Part shown: positions 1 to 8,023 of the stretch, in pieces
How positions within the stretch are numbered: position 1 is the stretch's first letter
Layout: the number at the start of each line of letters is the position of its first letter
Assembly: GCA_021107945.1 (NCBI GenBank)
Contig: JAIORV010000062.1
Location: forward strand, 1-59,738
Source: Vulcanimicrobiota bacterium
GTDB lineage: Bacteria; Vulcanimicrobiota; JAJTBE01
DNA: 59,738 nucleotides
Reading direction: 5' to 3'
The notes under the pieces: generated by a model
What the model was told of the DNA's origin: nothing
Seen by the model: only the letters and a program-made list of their open reading frames with translations
Databases searched by the model: none
Translations under genes and position numbers: made by a program

Positions 1-1
1 C

Positions 2-1351
2 ACCCTGAAAAGATCCGCTACTTCCGCCGCTTCGCTGGAGGATTCCAAAGCAGGCGCACCTATTTTGTATGTACCCGAGCAGGATATGATAAAAGTGGCG
101 CAGGACAACCCGAGGCTGAATATTCGACCCATAAAGAAGGGGACAGGCTTTGACAACGTAGAGAACCACGGACTCCTTTACCTGCCAAATGATTATATCG
201 TACCCGGCGGACGGTTTAACGAGATGTACGGATGGGATTCATACTTCACTGTCATGGGCTTGATGCAATCGGGTAAGACCGATGTTGCAAAGGGAATGGT
301 CAGGAATATGTTTTACCAGGTTGACAATTATGGAAAAATTCTGAATGCAAACCGCAGTTATTACCTGAGCAGATCATCTCCTCCGTTCCAATCCTCCTCT
401 GTTCTCTCGGTCTATGAGAAAACCGGGGACAAGGAATTCCTTAAAGAGGGCATTGATCATGTAATAAAAGAATATAATTACTGGACAAATCCTAAAAATG
501 ACAAGGAAATGGATCATCTCACACCCACCGGACTATCCCGTTACTACAGTCCCGTGGATGTAAAATGCCCCGAGGTTGAAGAGGGATATTACGAGGAAGG
601 TCACTTCCCTGTAAATGACCCACAGTTCTTTAAACACGACAGGGCGGAGAGAGAGTCCGGCTGGGATATGACCGACCGTTATGGCTATGAATGCAGTGAC
701 TACAACCCTGTTGATCTGAACTGCTACCTTCACAAATACGAAAAGGATCTTGCCCATATGTACCGTGAGGTTGAAGGAAAGGATTCCGTGAACGCAAAAA
801 AATGGGATCAAAAAGCGGAACAGCGAAAAGACCTTATCAACAAGTACAACTGGAATGAAGAAAAGGGCATGTATGTTGATTATAATTTCAAGGAAGGAAA
901 GCAGTCCGATTACGAGAGTCTCGCCACATTCGCCCCGTTGTGGGCCGGAGTTGCCGACGAGCATCAGGCGGCAAAAGTAATGACAAACCTGGATAAATTC
1001 GAGATGGATCACGGACTTGCAACTTCATCGGAGGATTCCGCTAAAAATTCTGTTGGCAAACAGTGGGATCACCCCACCGGATGGGCTCCTCTTCACATCC
1101 TCACCGCAAAGGGAATGAGAAGATATGGGTATAACGGGGATGCCGACAGGGTCTCGGTCAAATTCCTCGATACAATAACAAGCAATTTCGACAAAGCCGG
1201 GGGAATACTTGAGAAGTATAACGTCGATAAAGGAACCGCCGACGTCGATGTGGGATACGGCAACCAGGTCGGATTCGGCTGGACTAACGCCGCATTCCTC
1301 GAGCTTCATCACGATATGAGCGATCAGGCGAAAAAACAACTGGAGCAATAA
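2..1351 (+). CDS. Alpha,alpha-trehalase (GH37), 5' end outside the window
   Basis: Hydrolyses trehalose to two glucose molecules. Numbering from the TTG codon at 65, both family signatures are present: PGGRFNEMYGWDSY at residues 47-60 and QWDHPTGWAP at 333-342. The catalytic acid lies in ESGWD (Asp201) and the catalytic base in LEKYNV (Glu383), so the enzyme should be active. The frame stays open to the window edge and the TTG at 65 has no ribosome binding site, so the true start lies upstream. The visible part (449 codons) is somewhat short of typical bacterial trehalases of about 550, which fits a missing N-terminus. Whether it is periplasmic (TreA-like) or cytoplasmic (TreF-like) cannot be told without the start. 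It converges on the transporter genes downstream and shares a terminator with them. The family call is firm. Confidence 0.95.
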   Translation, partial: TLKRSATSAASLEDSKAGAPILYVPEQDMIKVAQDNPRLNIRPIKKGTGFDNVENHGLLYLPNDYIVPGGRFNEMYGWDSYFTVMGLMQSGKTDVAKGMVRNMFYQVDNYGKILNANRSYYLSRSSPPFQSSSVLSVYEKTGDKEFLKEGIDHVIKEYNYWTNPKNDKEMDHLTPTGLSRYYSPVDVKCPEVEEGYYEEGHFPVNDPQFFKHDRAERESGWDMTDRYGYECSDYNPVDLNCYLHKYEKDLAHMYREVEGKDSVNAKKWDQKAEQRKDLINKYNWNEEKGMYVDYNFKEGKQSDYESLATFAPLWAGVADEHQAAKVMTNLDKFEMDHGLATSSEDSAKNSVGKQWDHPTGWAPLHILTAKGMRRYGYNGDADRVSVKFLDTITSNFDKAGGILEKYNVDKGTADVDVGYGNQVGFGWTNAAFLELHHDMSDQAKKQLEQ

Positions 1352-1408
1352 ACATAAGATCAGCCCAGCAAATTTTCATACTCCGCTTTATTTGAAACGA
1401 CATTTAAC

Positions 1409-1445
1409 AAATAGCCGGGAGGCAATTTCTCCCGGCTATTTTAAA
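1409..1445. terminator. Bidirectional terminator between convergent genes
   Basis: A near-perfect stem AAATAGCCGGGAG / CTCCCGGCTATTT with a short loop is followed by TTTAAATT on the plus strand and preceded by A residues that give a U tract on the minus strand. It sits between the end of trehalase and the end of the transporter frame on the other strand. Confidence 0.8.
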
Positions 1446-1497
1446 TTCCAAATTTTTTGTGACAGAACGCCACAAGCACCTGACTATGGGAAATCAG

Positions 1498-2925
1498 TCA
1501 CTCTGATGAATATCCCATGTCGGCACTGATTTTATATGCTCCGTTATCTTTATCTCTATCTTCTTTGCCCATTCTTGAAACTGTTGAGGAAGCAGGATTG
1601 GTGGGGGAGGGTGATGCTTGTTTAAGCATCACGTATTTTTCGATACTCTCACTTCCATCTTCCAATTTCTTATTTCCATTTTCCATGCGCGAGGCCGCGT
1701 ATTCGTGAAAATCATAATACTTTGAATTATAGCTTACCTTTTCCACAATAACCGCTCTTGCCTTCTCGGACCCCGGAGGAGCCACGACTTTGAGTCTTGT
1801 TTCACCGGCAAGCATTCCTGCAATTGTAGCGCTTTGGAAACACGCCAGGGTTCCAGCTATGACTCCATATATGCCGAGTTTTGCCAGGTCTGACCTTCTC
1901 GATGGCGCTATACCTCCGATTCCGCCGATTTGGATGGCGATCGATGAGAAATTGGCGAAGCCACACATTGCATATGTGACAATGACAACAGATTTGGGGT
2001 CGAGTTTTACACCTCTTGAAAGCATACCAGCAAGCTCCGCATATGTTACAAACTCGTTTATGGCAAGTCTTTTTCCGAGGAGTCCGCCGATAACTATACA
2101 ATCTTTCCAGGGCACTCCCATAACAAAAGCGATAGGAGCGAAAATCCATCCGAGGAGGATGCCCAGGCTGAGTCTCTGGTCTCTTTTCAACATCTTGCTT
2201 GAAAAAACAAATTGCATGAGGTATCTGTTAAGTTGAACAAGTTTTCCCTTTGAAATTTTATCATTACTCAGGGATTTGATCATATCATTAATCTCGGCTT
2301 TCAGGTCCTGTCCTTCCTCGCCGAAGTTCTTTCCTGCAAAATCTTTGGCCTTATAGAAATCCGGGCTATTTAAAATCCCATTAAATCCCACTATAATAGA
2401 CTTCTTCGCATTTTCATCGAGTGCAGTTCCCTTTTGCCATGCATTAATGATATCCTGGTCTTCTTGGCTCATCATATCATATACTCTTTGAACATCGGGA
2501 GTATTATGCGCCTGCAATTTTTCCATTAATAGTTCCCAGTTCACTATCTGCTTGGCCTGTATTGTATGGTTCCTGAAAATCAAATCTCCCACTTTATTGA
2601 GACCGAAGTTTACCATTGCAATGAGTGCTATAAACGCCAACAGCATTGCGCCCACATTCATTGCGAGGTGCATTCCCTGTCCGGCTCCGTTTGCCGCCGC
2701 ATCCACTACGTTTGCATCGGTTATCGGAAGCTCGACTTTTACATCACCCTTCGTTACAGGCTCATCTTCCTCGGGGAGAATTATCTTTGACATAAGAATT
2801 GCACAGGGAGCATTCATAATACTCGCTGAGAGCAAGTGTCCTGCAATTTCAGGAAAGGTTGAGGATAACATACCCACATATGCCGCCATAACTCCACCTG
2901 CCACGGTTGCAAATCCTCCGGTCAT
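1498..2925 (-). CDS. Concentrative nucleoside transporter, C-terminal part (split gene)
   Basis: This is the second half of a CNT (NupC/NupG-type) cation-coupled nucleoside transporter in the inner membrane. It opens exactly at the conserved MTGGFATVAG motif and continues through MNVGAMLLAFIALIA, GVPWKD and NEFVTYAEL, all CNT core segments. Between the transmembrane segments at about residues 100 and 250 it carries a hydrophilic insertion of about 110 residues that ordinary CNTs lack. A C-terminal extension of about 80 polar residues follows the last membrane segment. The start codon overlaps the stop of the upstream frame (TTATGAC), so translation could be coupled. Alternatively the two frames are one gene broken by a deletion of about 19 nt. 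No separate ribosome binding site is evident, since the start lies within conserved coding sequence. Confidence 0.85.
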   Translation of the reverse strand: MTGGFATVAGGVMAAYVGMLSSTFPEIAGHLLSASIMNAPCAILMSKIILPEEDEPVTKGDVKVELPITDANVVDAAANGAGQGMHLAMNVGAMLLAFIALIAMVNFGLNKVGDLIFRNHTIQAKQIVNWELLMEKLQAHNTPDVQRVYDMMSQEDQDIINAWQKGTALDENAKKSIIVGFNGILNSPDFYKAKDFAGKNFGEEGQDLKAEINDMIKSLSNDKISKGKLVQLNRYLMQFVFSSKMLKRDQRLSLGILLGWIFAPIAFVMGVPWKDCIVIGGLLGKRLAINEFVTYAELAGMLSRGVKLDPKSVVIVTYAMCGFANFSSIAIQIGGIGGIAPSRRSDLAKLGIYGVIAGTLACFQSATIAGMLAGETRLKVVAPPGSEKARAVIVEKVSYNSKYYDFHEYAASRMENGNKKLEDGSESIEKYVMLKQASPSPTNPASSTVSRMGKEDRDKDNGAYKISADMGYSSE

Positions 2926-3869
2926 AATGTCATTGTCTCGACAAAGGGTCTGATAAGAAGCGGAGCTTCTGTCTGTCCCACAAATATATTTGCAGAGCAG
3001 GAGAGGGTCTCGGCTCCACTTGTGCCCAGAATCTTCATCATGACATAGGCGAATACCTGGACAATTTTCTGCATGACTCCAAGGTAGTATAGAACGCTGA
3101 TCATTGATGAGAAGAAAATAATTGTAGGGAGTACTTTGAAAGCGAATATCGCTCCGATACTATAATCACTGACCAGGTTTCCAAATATAAATGAAGCTCC
3201 CTGGTCAGAAAAACTCAAGATTTTAAGGACTGCATCATTGAAGAACTGGAAGAAAGCTTTTCCCCATGGCGTCTTCAGGATAAGAACCGCAAAAATAAAC
3301 TGCATTAATGTTCCCAGTCCCACAATACGCCAGTTTATCTTTCTGCGATTAAACGAGAAAGCCACAGCAATTCCAAGCATAACAAAGATTCCAAGCATGC
3401 CGTTTAGAACTTTTAGAACAATCTTTTTTATAGAAAATCTGACAAGATTATCTACAAGCCACTTTCCATTATCCAGCTTGAAAGTAATTGTGTCTTTTGC
3501 CGTGCCTTTTGTTGTCTTTCCTTTTTCTACGGATGTGTATCCCACTTTGACATCCACTTTTATGGATGTCTCCTCTTTCTTTACTATCTTTATTTGAGGA
3601 TCACCGAATGTAATTTTCTGTTCCCCTTCTTTTACCAAGGACATCTGGTTGAATAGACCCCCCAGTTCTCCTGCCGCCGCCGGATTCTCCTGCATCGCTG
3701 CAACATTTTCCGGCATAAGCACTGATAAGAAACCTTCTTTGTCCCCATTCTCTATACTCTTGTACAACTTGGCGGTTGTCTCATTGATCTCGCTGTCCTG
3801 GCAGAGACCGGGGATTGAAAGACTCAGTATCATTGATAAAACAAGTAAAAATAGAAAAGCTTTTTTCAT
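2922..3869 (-). CDS. Concentrative nucleoside transporter, N-terminal part with periplasmic NTF2-like domain
   Basis: Residues 1-24 form a cleavable-looking signal peptide ending at GLCQ. Residues 25-143 are a hydrophilic alpha+beta domain resembling NTF2-like/DUF4878-type exported domains. From about residue 150 the CNT membrane domain begins (NWRIVGLGTLMQFIFAVLILKTP is spread over several segments) and reaches GQTEAPLLIRP, the CNT substrate/ion-site motif. The frame stops right after this motif, where the family normally runs on for about seven residues into MTGGFATVAG, which opens the next frame. Start chosen at 3869: AAGGGAGT lies 7 nt upstream. The exported domain fused ahead of a CNT is unusual. 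Function is nucleoside uptake if the two halves assemble; otherwise this is a pseudogene. Confidence 0.82.
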   Translation of the reverse strand: MKKAFLFLLVLSMILSLSIPGLCQDSEINETTAKLYKSIENGDKEGFLSVLMPENVAAMQENPAAAGELGGLFNQMSLVKEGEQKITFGDPQIKIVKKEETSIKVDVKVGYTSVEKGKTTKGTAKDTITFKLDNGKWLVDNLVRFSIKKIVLKVLNGMLGIFVMLGIAVAFSFNRRKINWRIVGLGTLMQFIFAVLILKTPWGKAFFQFFNDAVLKILSFSDQGASFIFGNLVSDYSIGAIFAFKVLPTIIFFSSMISVLYYLGVMQKIVQVFAYVMMKILGTSGAETLSCSANIFVGQTEAPLLIRPFVETMTL

Positions 3870-3949
3870 GACGGACTCCCTTTATCATAATTTGTCGATA
3901 TAGATATCTGAAATTCCTGAATTTAAGGCAAGTATTCACTGAAAAAGAC

Positions 3950-4933
3950 TTAAATTCCTTCTAATAGCATCCTGTCAATAATTTGTGCGGCGGCGTTTAT
4001 TTTTAAAGTCGATTCAAATCCCTTGATGCCTGGAGAAGAATTGATTTCAAGAACAGCCCATCCCTTGTCTGTCTCGATCAGATCCACTCCGGCGAGGAAA
4101 ATTCCCGTCGCCCTGCAGGCAGATAATGCCATCTTTTCCATTTCAACGGAAAGCAAAAATTCATTTGTATCACCGCCCCTGCTGTAGTTGGAACGAATGA
4201 GATTATCGGTTGAAACAGGATTGTTTTTGGATTTTTCTGCAAATTCTTTTTCTTCATTGTTATGTATGTCTTTCCTGACTTTGAACGGGAATTTTGCCGG
4301 TTTGTTCATTACCGCACCGATTACCTCGTCTGCGCATACAAGGACTCTCACGGTTTCTCCCTTTGATTTCTCTGCATACTCCTCTATAAATATATTCGTG
4401 TAATATGCCCACATCGTTTGAGCGGCGGCATATAGCGTCTCGCGGCACGGGCAGAAAATCACACCGATTCCCCTTGTTCCGTAAAAAGTCTTCAAAAAAA
4501 CCGGGAATCCCCCGACATGGCTAACCGCTCCGTCGAGATTACACGCCTTTCTGACAGCAACGGATTTCAGCACGGGTATTCCTTTTTTTACAAGCTTAAG
4601 CTTTGTAAGCATCTTGTTGCCAACAATTTCCACCGCCGACGGCGAATTAATCACCCACACGTCCCTCGATTCGAGAATCCTGGCGGCGTGATGAAAGAAC
4701 TCCTTTTCTTCCCTGTATGGCGGCGACCTGAGAATGACACATGAGAAATCCGTCAGCGACTCATCTTCTAAGAGAATGTTATCGGGATATAATAAAAAGT
4801 CAGAGGGATGCATTACCTTGCATTCAATCCCCTTTTTCTGCGATTCTTCTTTTATCCTTAAATTGAAATATATATCGGGAGATTTGGACAGAATTCCAAT
4901 TGTCATATTTTGTTTTAGCTTGTCTTTCTTCAT
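3950..4933 (-). CDS. RimK-like ATP-grasp ligase
   Basis: A member of the RimK family, whose enzymes ligate glutamate or another amino acid to a protein or small molecule through an acyl-phosphate intermediate. Visible features are an N-terminal pre-ATP-grasp domain (ILSKSPDIYFN), the central GGFPVFLKTFYGTRGIGV loop, IEEY, and the Mg-binding EINSSPGIKGFE near the C-terminus. An insertion of about 25 residues rich in N, S and G (around SKNNPVSTDN) precedes the metal-binding strand. The frame is open a further 52 codons upstream, but that stretch translates an intergenic repeat (PLNPPASGWEG). I therefore start at the ATG at 4933; an alternative ATG lies at 4906, closer to the conserved core. The substrate cannot be inferred, as no lysine-biosynthesis or F420 genes are nearby. 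Confidence 0.85.
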   Translation of the reverse strand: MKKDKLKQNMTIGILSKSPDIYFNLRIKEESQKKGIECKVMHPSDFLLYPDNILLEDESLTDFSCVILRSPPYREEKEFFHHAARILESRDVWVINSPSAVEIVGNKMLTKLKLVKKGIPVLKSVAVRKACNLDGAVSHVGGFPVFLKTFYGTRGIGVIFCPCRETLYAAAQTMWAYYTNIFIEEYAEKSKGETVRVLVCADEVIGAVMNKPAKFPFKVRKDIHNNEEKEFAEKSKNNPVSTDNLIRSNYSRGGDTNEFLLSVEMEKMALSACRATGIFLAGVDLIETDKGWAVLEINSSPGIKGFESTLKINAAAQIIDRMLLEGI

Positions 4934-5089
4934 ATGCAATATTTCTTTATTGGCATATAAAAAAATCCTCTCTTTTGGGTTAGTGTTTTTTATAGTTAAT
5001 TGTATTCCTTTTGACTCCCCCCTTCGTCCCCCCTCAGAGAGGGGGAAAATACCCTCCCACCCGCTTGCGGGGGGATTGAGGGGTGGCAA

Positions 5090-5415
5090 ACTTGGGTAAT
5101 ACTTATAGAAAATAGCTTAAACCTTCTATGAGAATAGGCCCCGGTTTGGCCCATTAGAATAACCCCCGGTTTCAACCGGGGGAAGAAAGGAATCCCACCC
5201 CTTTACTTTTTTAGCCACTTCAGTGGCTTTCCTGTAAAGACTACAGGAATTGGTCTTCTTGGGAAGATAAGAAGTTTTACCTCCAGGGAAATAAGGAAAA
5301 GGGATAACGGATGCCACCTCCCATTTACCGTTTCCCACTCACATTGCCGGTAGCGGAGGCTTCTCCTGAAGTTGGCGCTCTATAAATTTTTACTTATTAT
5401 AAATAATCAAGCCTA
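5090..5415. repeat. Intergenic repeat cluster: TTCA-loop hairpins and a heptad array
   Basis: About 325 bases without a convincing gene. At 5166-5184 a hairpin CCCCCGGTTTCAACCGGGGG and at 5213-5231 a second hairpin AGCCACTTCAGTGGCT occur in the same order as in the 15.8 kb repeat cluster. 5290-5345 is a pyrimidine-rich 7-bp-phased stretch of the satellite family described elsewhere. The open frame at 5126-5338 only translates these repeats. Confidence 0.65.
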
Positions 5416-5991
5416 TTACCAATGAACCTTCTTCAAAAGCCACGCCATGTTCTCACCCAGCGTTTTTATTGTAAGTAAGCCCTCTTGATCGTTTTGTACT
5501 TCTCCCTTTTGGAGGCCAATGCCAAAATTGGAGGCATTCGAACCGGGGACTATCATCTCGTTTGTGAGGAAAAAACGGTTTATCGAATCGCAGACATTAA
5601 CTCCACCTTCACGCCCGGCTGAAGCCACCGCAACGCCCACTTTCCGCTTGAATATATCGCCGTTGACTTTTGCAACCAAGCCTGCCCTGTCAATCAGCGC
5701 CTTCATCTCCGCTGTCACATTTGAGAAATATGAAGGCGAGCCAAGAATTATCCCGTCGGATTCAAGTATCTTTTTAATACATTTATTGATAATATCGTTA
5801 TCAATGGCACAGCGACGATCCTTGTTCTTCATACATTTGTAACAGGAAATGCAACCCCTTATTTTTTTACCCGCCAATTGCACCATTTCCGTCTCGATTC
5901 CTTCTTTTTCCAATTCCTTAAATACATATCGGATAATAAAGTCAGTATTTCCGTCTTTCCTGGGACTTCCATTAAACGCAGTTACTTTCAT
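5416..5991 (-). CDS. Iron-sulfur flavoprotein (NADPH-dependent FMN reductase fold)
   Basis: A flavodoxin-fold redox protein of the iron-sulfur flavoprotein family. The N-terminus has the FMN phosphate loop NGSPRKDGNT (residues 7-16). The compact cysteine motif C-x2-C-x2-C-x7-C at residues 47, 50, 53 and 61 matches the CX2CX2CX4-7C 4Fe-4S ligand set of this family. GSPSYFSNVTAEMKALIDR is the second flavin loop and dimer region. At 191 residues it has the usual length. Such proteins pass electrons to oxygen, peroxide or quinone-like acceptors in anaerobes. It stands alone between repeat-rich spacers. The start at 5991 is preceded by a purine-rich GGGAGGGTAAT ribosome binding site. Confidence 0.9.
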   Translation of the reverse strand: MKVTAFNGSPRKDGNTDFIIRYVFKELEKEGIETEMVQLAGKKIRGCISCYKCMKNKDRRCAIDNDIINKCIKKILESDGIILGSPSYFSNVTAEMKALIDRAGLVAKVNGDIFKRKVGVAVASAGREGGVNVCDSINRFFLTNEMIVPGSNASNFGIGLQKGEVQNDQEGLLTIKTLGENMAWLLKKVHW

Positions 5992-6150
5992 ATTACCCTC
6001 CCTCTTGACCTGATAATGTCTTGATCATCCCTGTTATATTCGCCGTGTCGTTCAAATTCCAAAAATGTAGCTTATTCTTTCAATTTCTTCTCTAACTCTT
6101 TTGTTTTACTTTGGAAACATGCGTTAGCGCTAGTACTAACAGGGAAGTGG

Positions 6151-7044
6151 CTATTTTTTGACATTTACAACTTCTCTGTTTACATCAATTATTCTTCCTT
6201 TTTTTGTTATTAATAAATTATACTTAAAAAGGACATGCGTTTCTCGAGAAAAGACAAAAAATTTAATACCGAGAATACCGGGCGATTTGACAATGTATTC
6301 TGGAAAAACTCTATTATAAAAATATAATTTTTTGCTATCTGAAGTATTTCTTAATTCGATATGTCTGGAAAAATATCTGGAAACAATCTCTTTAATTGCT
6401 TCTTTGTCCTTTTCGTCAAATACTATAATTGGGTTTACCCCCTGATCTGAATCAAAAGTAAGATATATATATAGCTTTAAATAGTTTTTGTAATTTTTAT
6501 CGTTTAGATTAAATTTGGTTTCAATTTTATTAATTATATTATTAAATATTATTGAATTTAATCTATAATCATCTCCATAATTTGTAATTATTAAATTCTT
6601 ATCTGAATCGTATATTTTATAATATTCCCATAAACAATTAGCTTTTCCCACTAAACCAAAAACTGTGTGCTTAATAACAGTAACTTTTTTTTGTGATATC
6701 TGATGTGGAGTTTCAATATCCATTCTTTCAAAAAAAAATGGCTCAAGATGACGAAACTTGGAAGTTATAGATATCTTCTCTATATCAGATTGTGAGTATT
6801 TAGATTTTTTTTTCTTTTCTAAAAATTTAATTAAATAATCCTCGGCACTTTTGCTTTTTTTAATATTTCTATCTGAACTCAGCCTCTGCTTAATGCCCCT
6901 TTTAAGAAAATTTACTGAAGTTGGAATAACCAATTTTTTCTTTATTGGGAAATTTATAAAATAGATATATAAAATAAAAAAAAGAACTATAACAAAAATA
7001 AATAATATCCTTGTTTTTAATTTTTTTGTAATAGATGTCTTCAT
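6151..7044 (-). CDS. Unknown membrane-anchored protein, AT-rich
   Basis: I do not recognise a family. One transmembrane segment follows a lysine-rich start (about residues 13-31, FIFVIVLFFILYIYFI). The rest is a 265-residue hydrophilic domain likely on the outer side of the membrane, with mixed alpha/beta character and many K, N and I residues. The nucleotide composition is far more AT-rich than the flanking genes, with long A and T runs, shared with the next gene upstream on the same strand. That suggests recent acquisition as a pair. The last 60 bases before 6151 hold a short inverted repeat, GTTAG...CTAAC, without a clear T run. Confidence 0.6.
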   Translation of the reverse strand: MKTSITKKLKTRILFIFVIVLFFILYIYFINFPIKKKLVIPTSVNFLKRGIKQRLSSDRNIKKSKSAEDYLIKFLEKKKKSKYSQSDIEKISITSKFRHLEPFFFERMDIETPHQISQKKVTVIKHTVFGLVGKANCLWEYYKIYDSDKNLIITNYGDDYRLNSIIFNNIINKIETKFNLNDKNYKNYLKLYIYLTFDSDQGVNPIIVFDEKDKEAIKEIVSRYFSRHIELRNTSDSKKLYFYNRVFPEYIVKSPGILGIKFFVFSRETHVLFKYNLLITKKGRIIDVNREVVNVKK

Positions 7045-7103
7045 AACGGTTAATTACTTTCCTGTGAAATTCTTCACGTTCCGACTTCCTGGTTTTACTA
7101 TGT

Positions 7104-7949
7104 TTAGCTTTTAAGAGCCTTCACTCTCTTCTCGGCTTCCTTTCTTGGTTCTGAAATTATCTTTTCTTTTTTAACTTTTTCAGGAACTATTAATACATAA
7201 TGTAAAAACATGTTGTAATATTTTATTGCCTTTTTCTTATCCCCTGATTTGTCATAAGATTTACCTAAATAATAATATAAAGGAAGCTTATGATATCCCA
7301 TTTCCTGGAGTTTGTTGAAATCCTTCAGAGCTAATTCAGTTTTGCCTTTATTTAGATTTGCTATCCCTCTAACCATAATTCCGAAGGGATCATTGGGAGA
7401 TATTGAAAGCCCTTTTTTGACATCTTCAAGAGCTTTATCGTTTTTTCCAATATTTGTTTCCGCCGATGCACGATTGAAATATGCAAGATAACAATTTTCA
7501 TCAAGCTCTATCGCTTTATTGCATTGAGATATAACTTTCTGATATTCTTGCTTATTCAGATAGGCAAACCCAAGATTGGAATAATACTCGGGAACGTCAG
7601 GGTTTATCTTTATTGCAGTCTCTATATCTTTTATTCCCTTATCAAATTCACCAATTTCTCTGTATGCAATACCTCGGTTGCAATATGCTTTGTCATTTTC
7701 AGGATCTAACTCTATAGCCCTGTTAAACTTCTCGATAGCTTCCTGTTGTTTATTTTGACGAAGCAATTTATACCCTTCTTTATGCAACATTTTTGATTTT
7801 GCACTTTTATTAAGAGGGATTCTGACAGTCGGCAGTTTTATGCATGAACTGTTTATCAAGAGAAAAAGTGAAATAAATACGAAACAGATAACTTTCTTTT
7901 CAATTACATCAAAACAAGTGAAATATTCTCTATAAAAATTTTCTTTCAT
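7104..7949 (-). CDS. TPR repeat protein, exported
   Basis: A tetratricopeptide repeat scaffold. After a hydrophobic segment at about residues 18-35 ending in LINSSC (a poor lipobox), six to seven TPR units run to the end. Typical spacing is visible: GYKLLRQNKQQEAIEKFNRAI, AYCNRGIAYREIGEFDKGI, YYSNLGFAYLNKQEYQKVI. TPRs mediate protein contacts and no enzymatic motif is present. It is upstream of the unknown AT-rich gene by 59 bases on the same strand and shares its low GC content, so the two may be co-transcribed and co-inherited. The only methionine in a sensible place is at 7949, leaving a 17-residue charged leader before the hydrophobic stretch. Confidence 0.8.
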   Translation of the reverse strand: MKENFYREYFTCFDVIEKKVICFVFISLFLLINSSCIKLPTVRIPLNKSAKSKMLHKEGYKLLRQNKQQEAIEKFNRAIELDPENDKAYCNRGIAYREIGEFDKGIKDIETAIKINPDVPEYYSNLGFAYLNKQEYQKVISQCNKAIELDENCYLAYFNRASAETNIGKNDKALEDVKKGLSISPNDPFGIMVRGIANLNKGKTELALKDFNKLQEMGYHKLPLYYYLGKSYDKSGDKKKAIKYYNMFLHYVLIVPEKVKKEKIISEPRKEAEKRVKALKS

Positions 7950-8023
7950 AAAAACACCTCATAGAAATAAACTGGGGTCTTTACTTGTTGTTCTGCGATA
8001 TATTTCGAGCACATCTCATAGAT

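Noticed and set aside
4934-5089. N-terminal extension of the RimK-like gene
   Set aside because: Reads as an intergenic Pro/Gly-rich repeat; the family core begins near 4906-4933.
5126-5338. Small open frame of 70 codons
   Set aside because: Composed of hairpin and heptad repeats, with no conserved feature.
6120-6150. Terminator after the AT-rich unknown gene
   Set aside because: The inverted repeat GTTAG...CTAAC lacks a T run.
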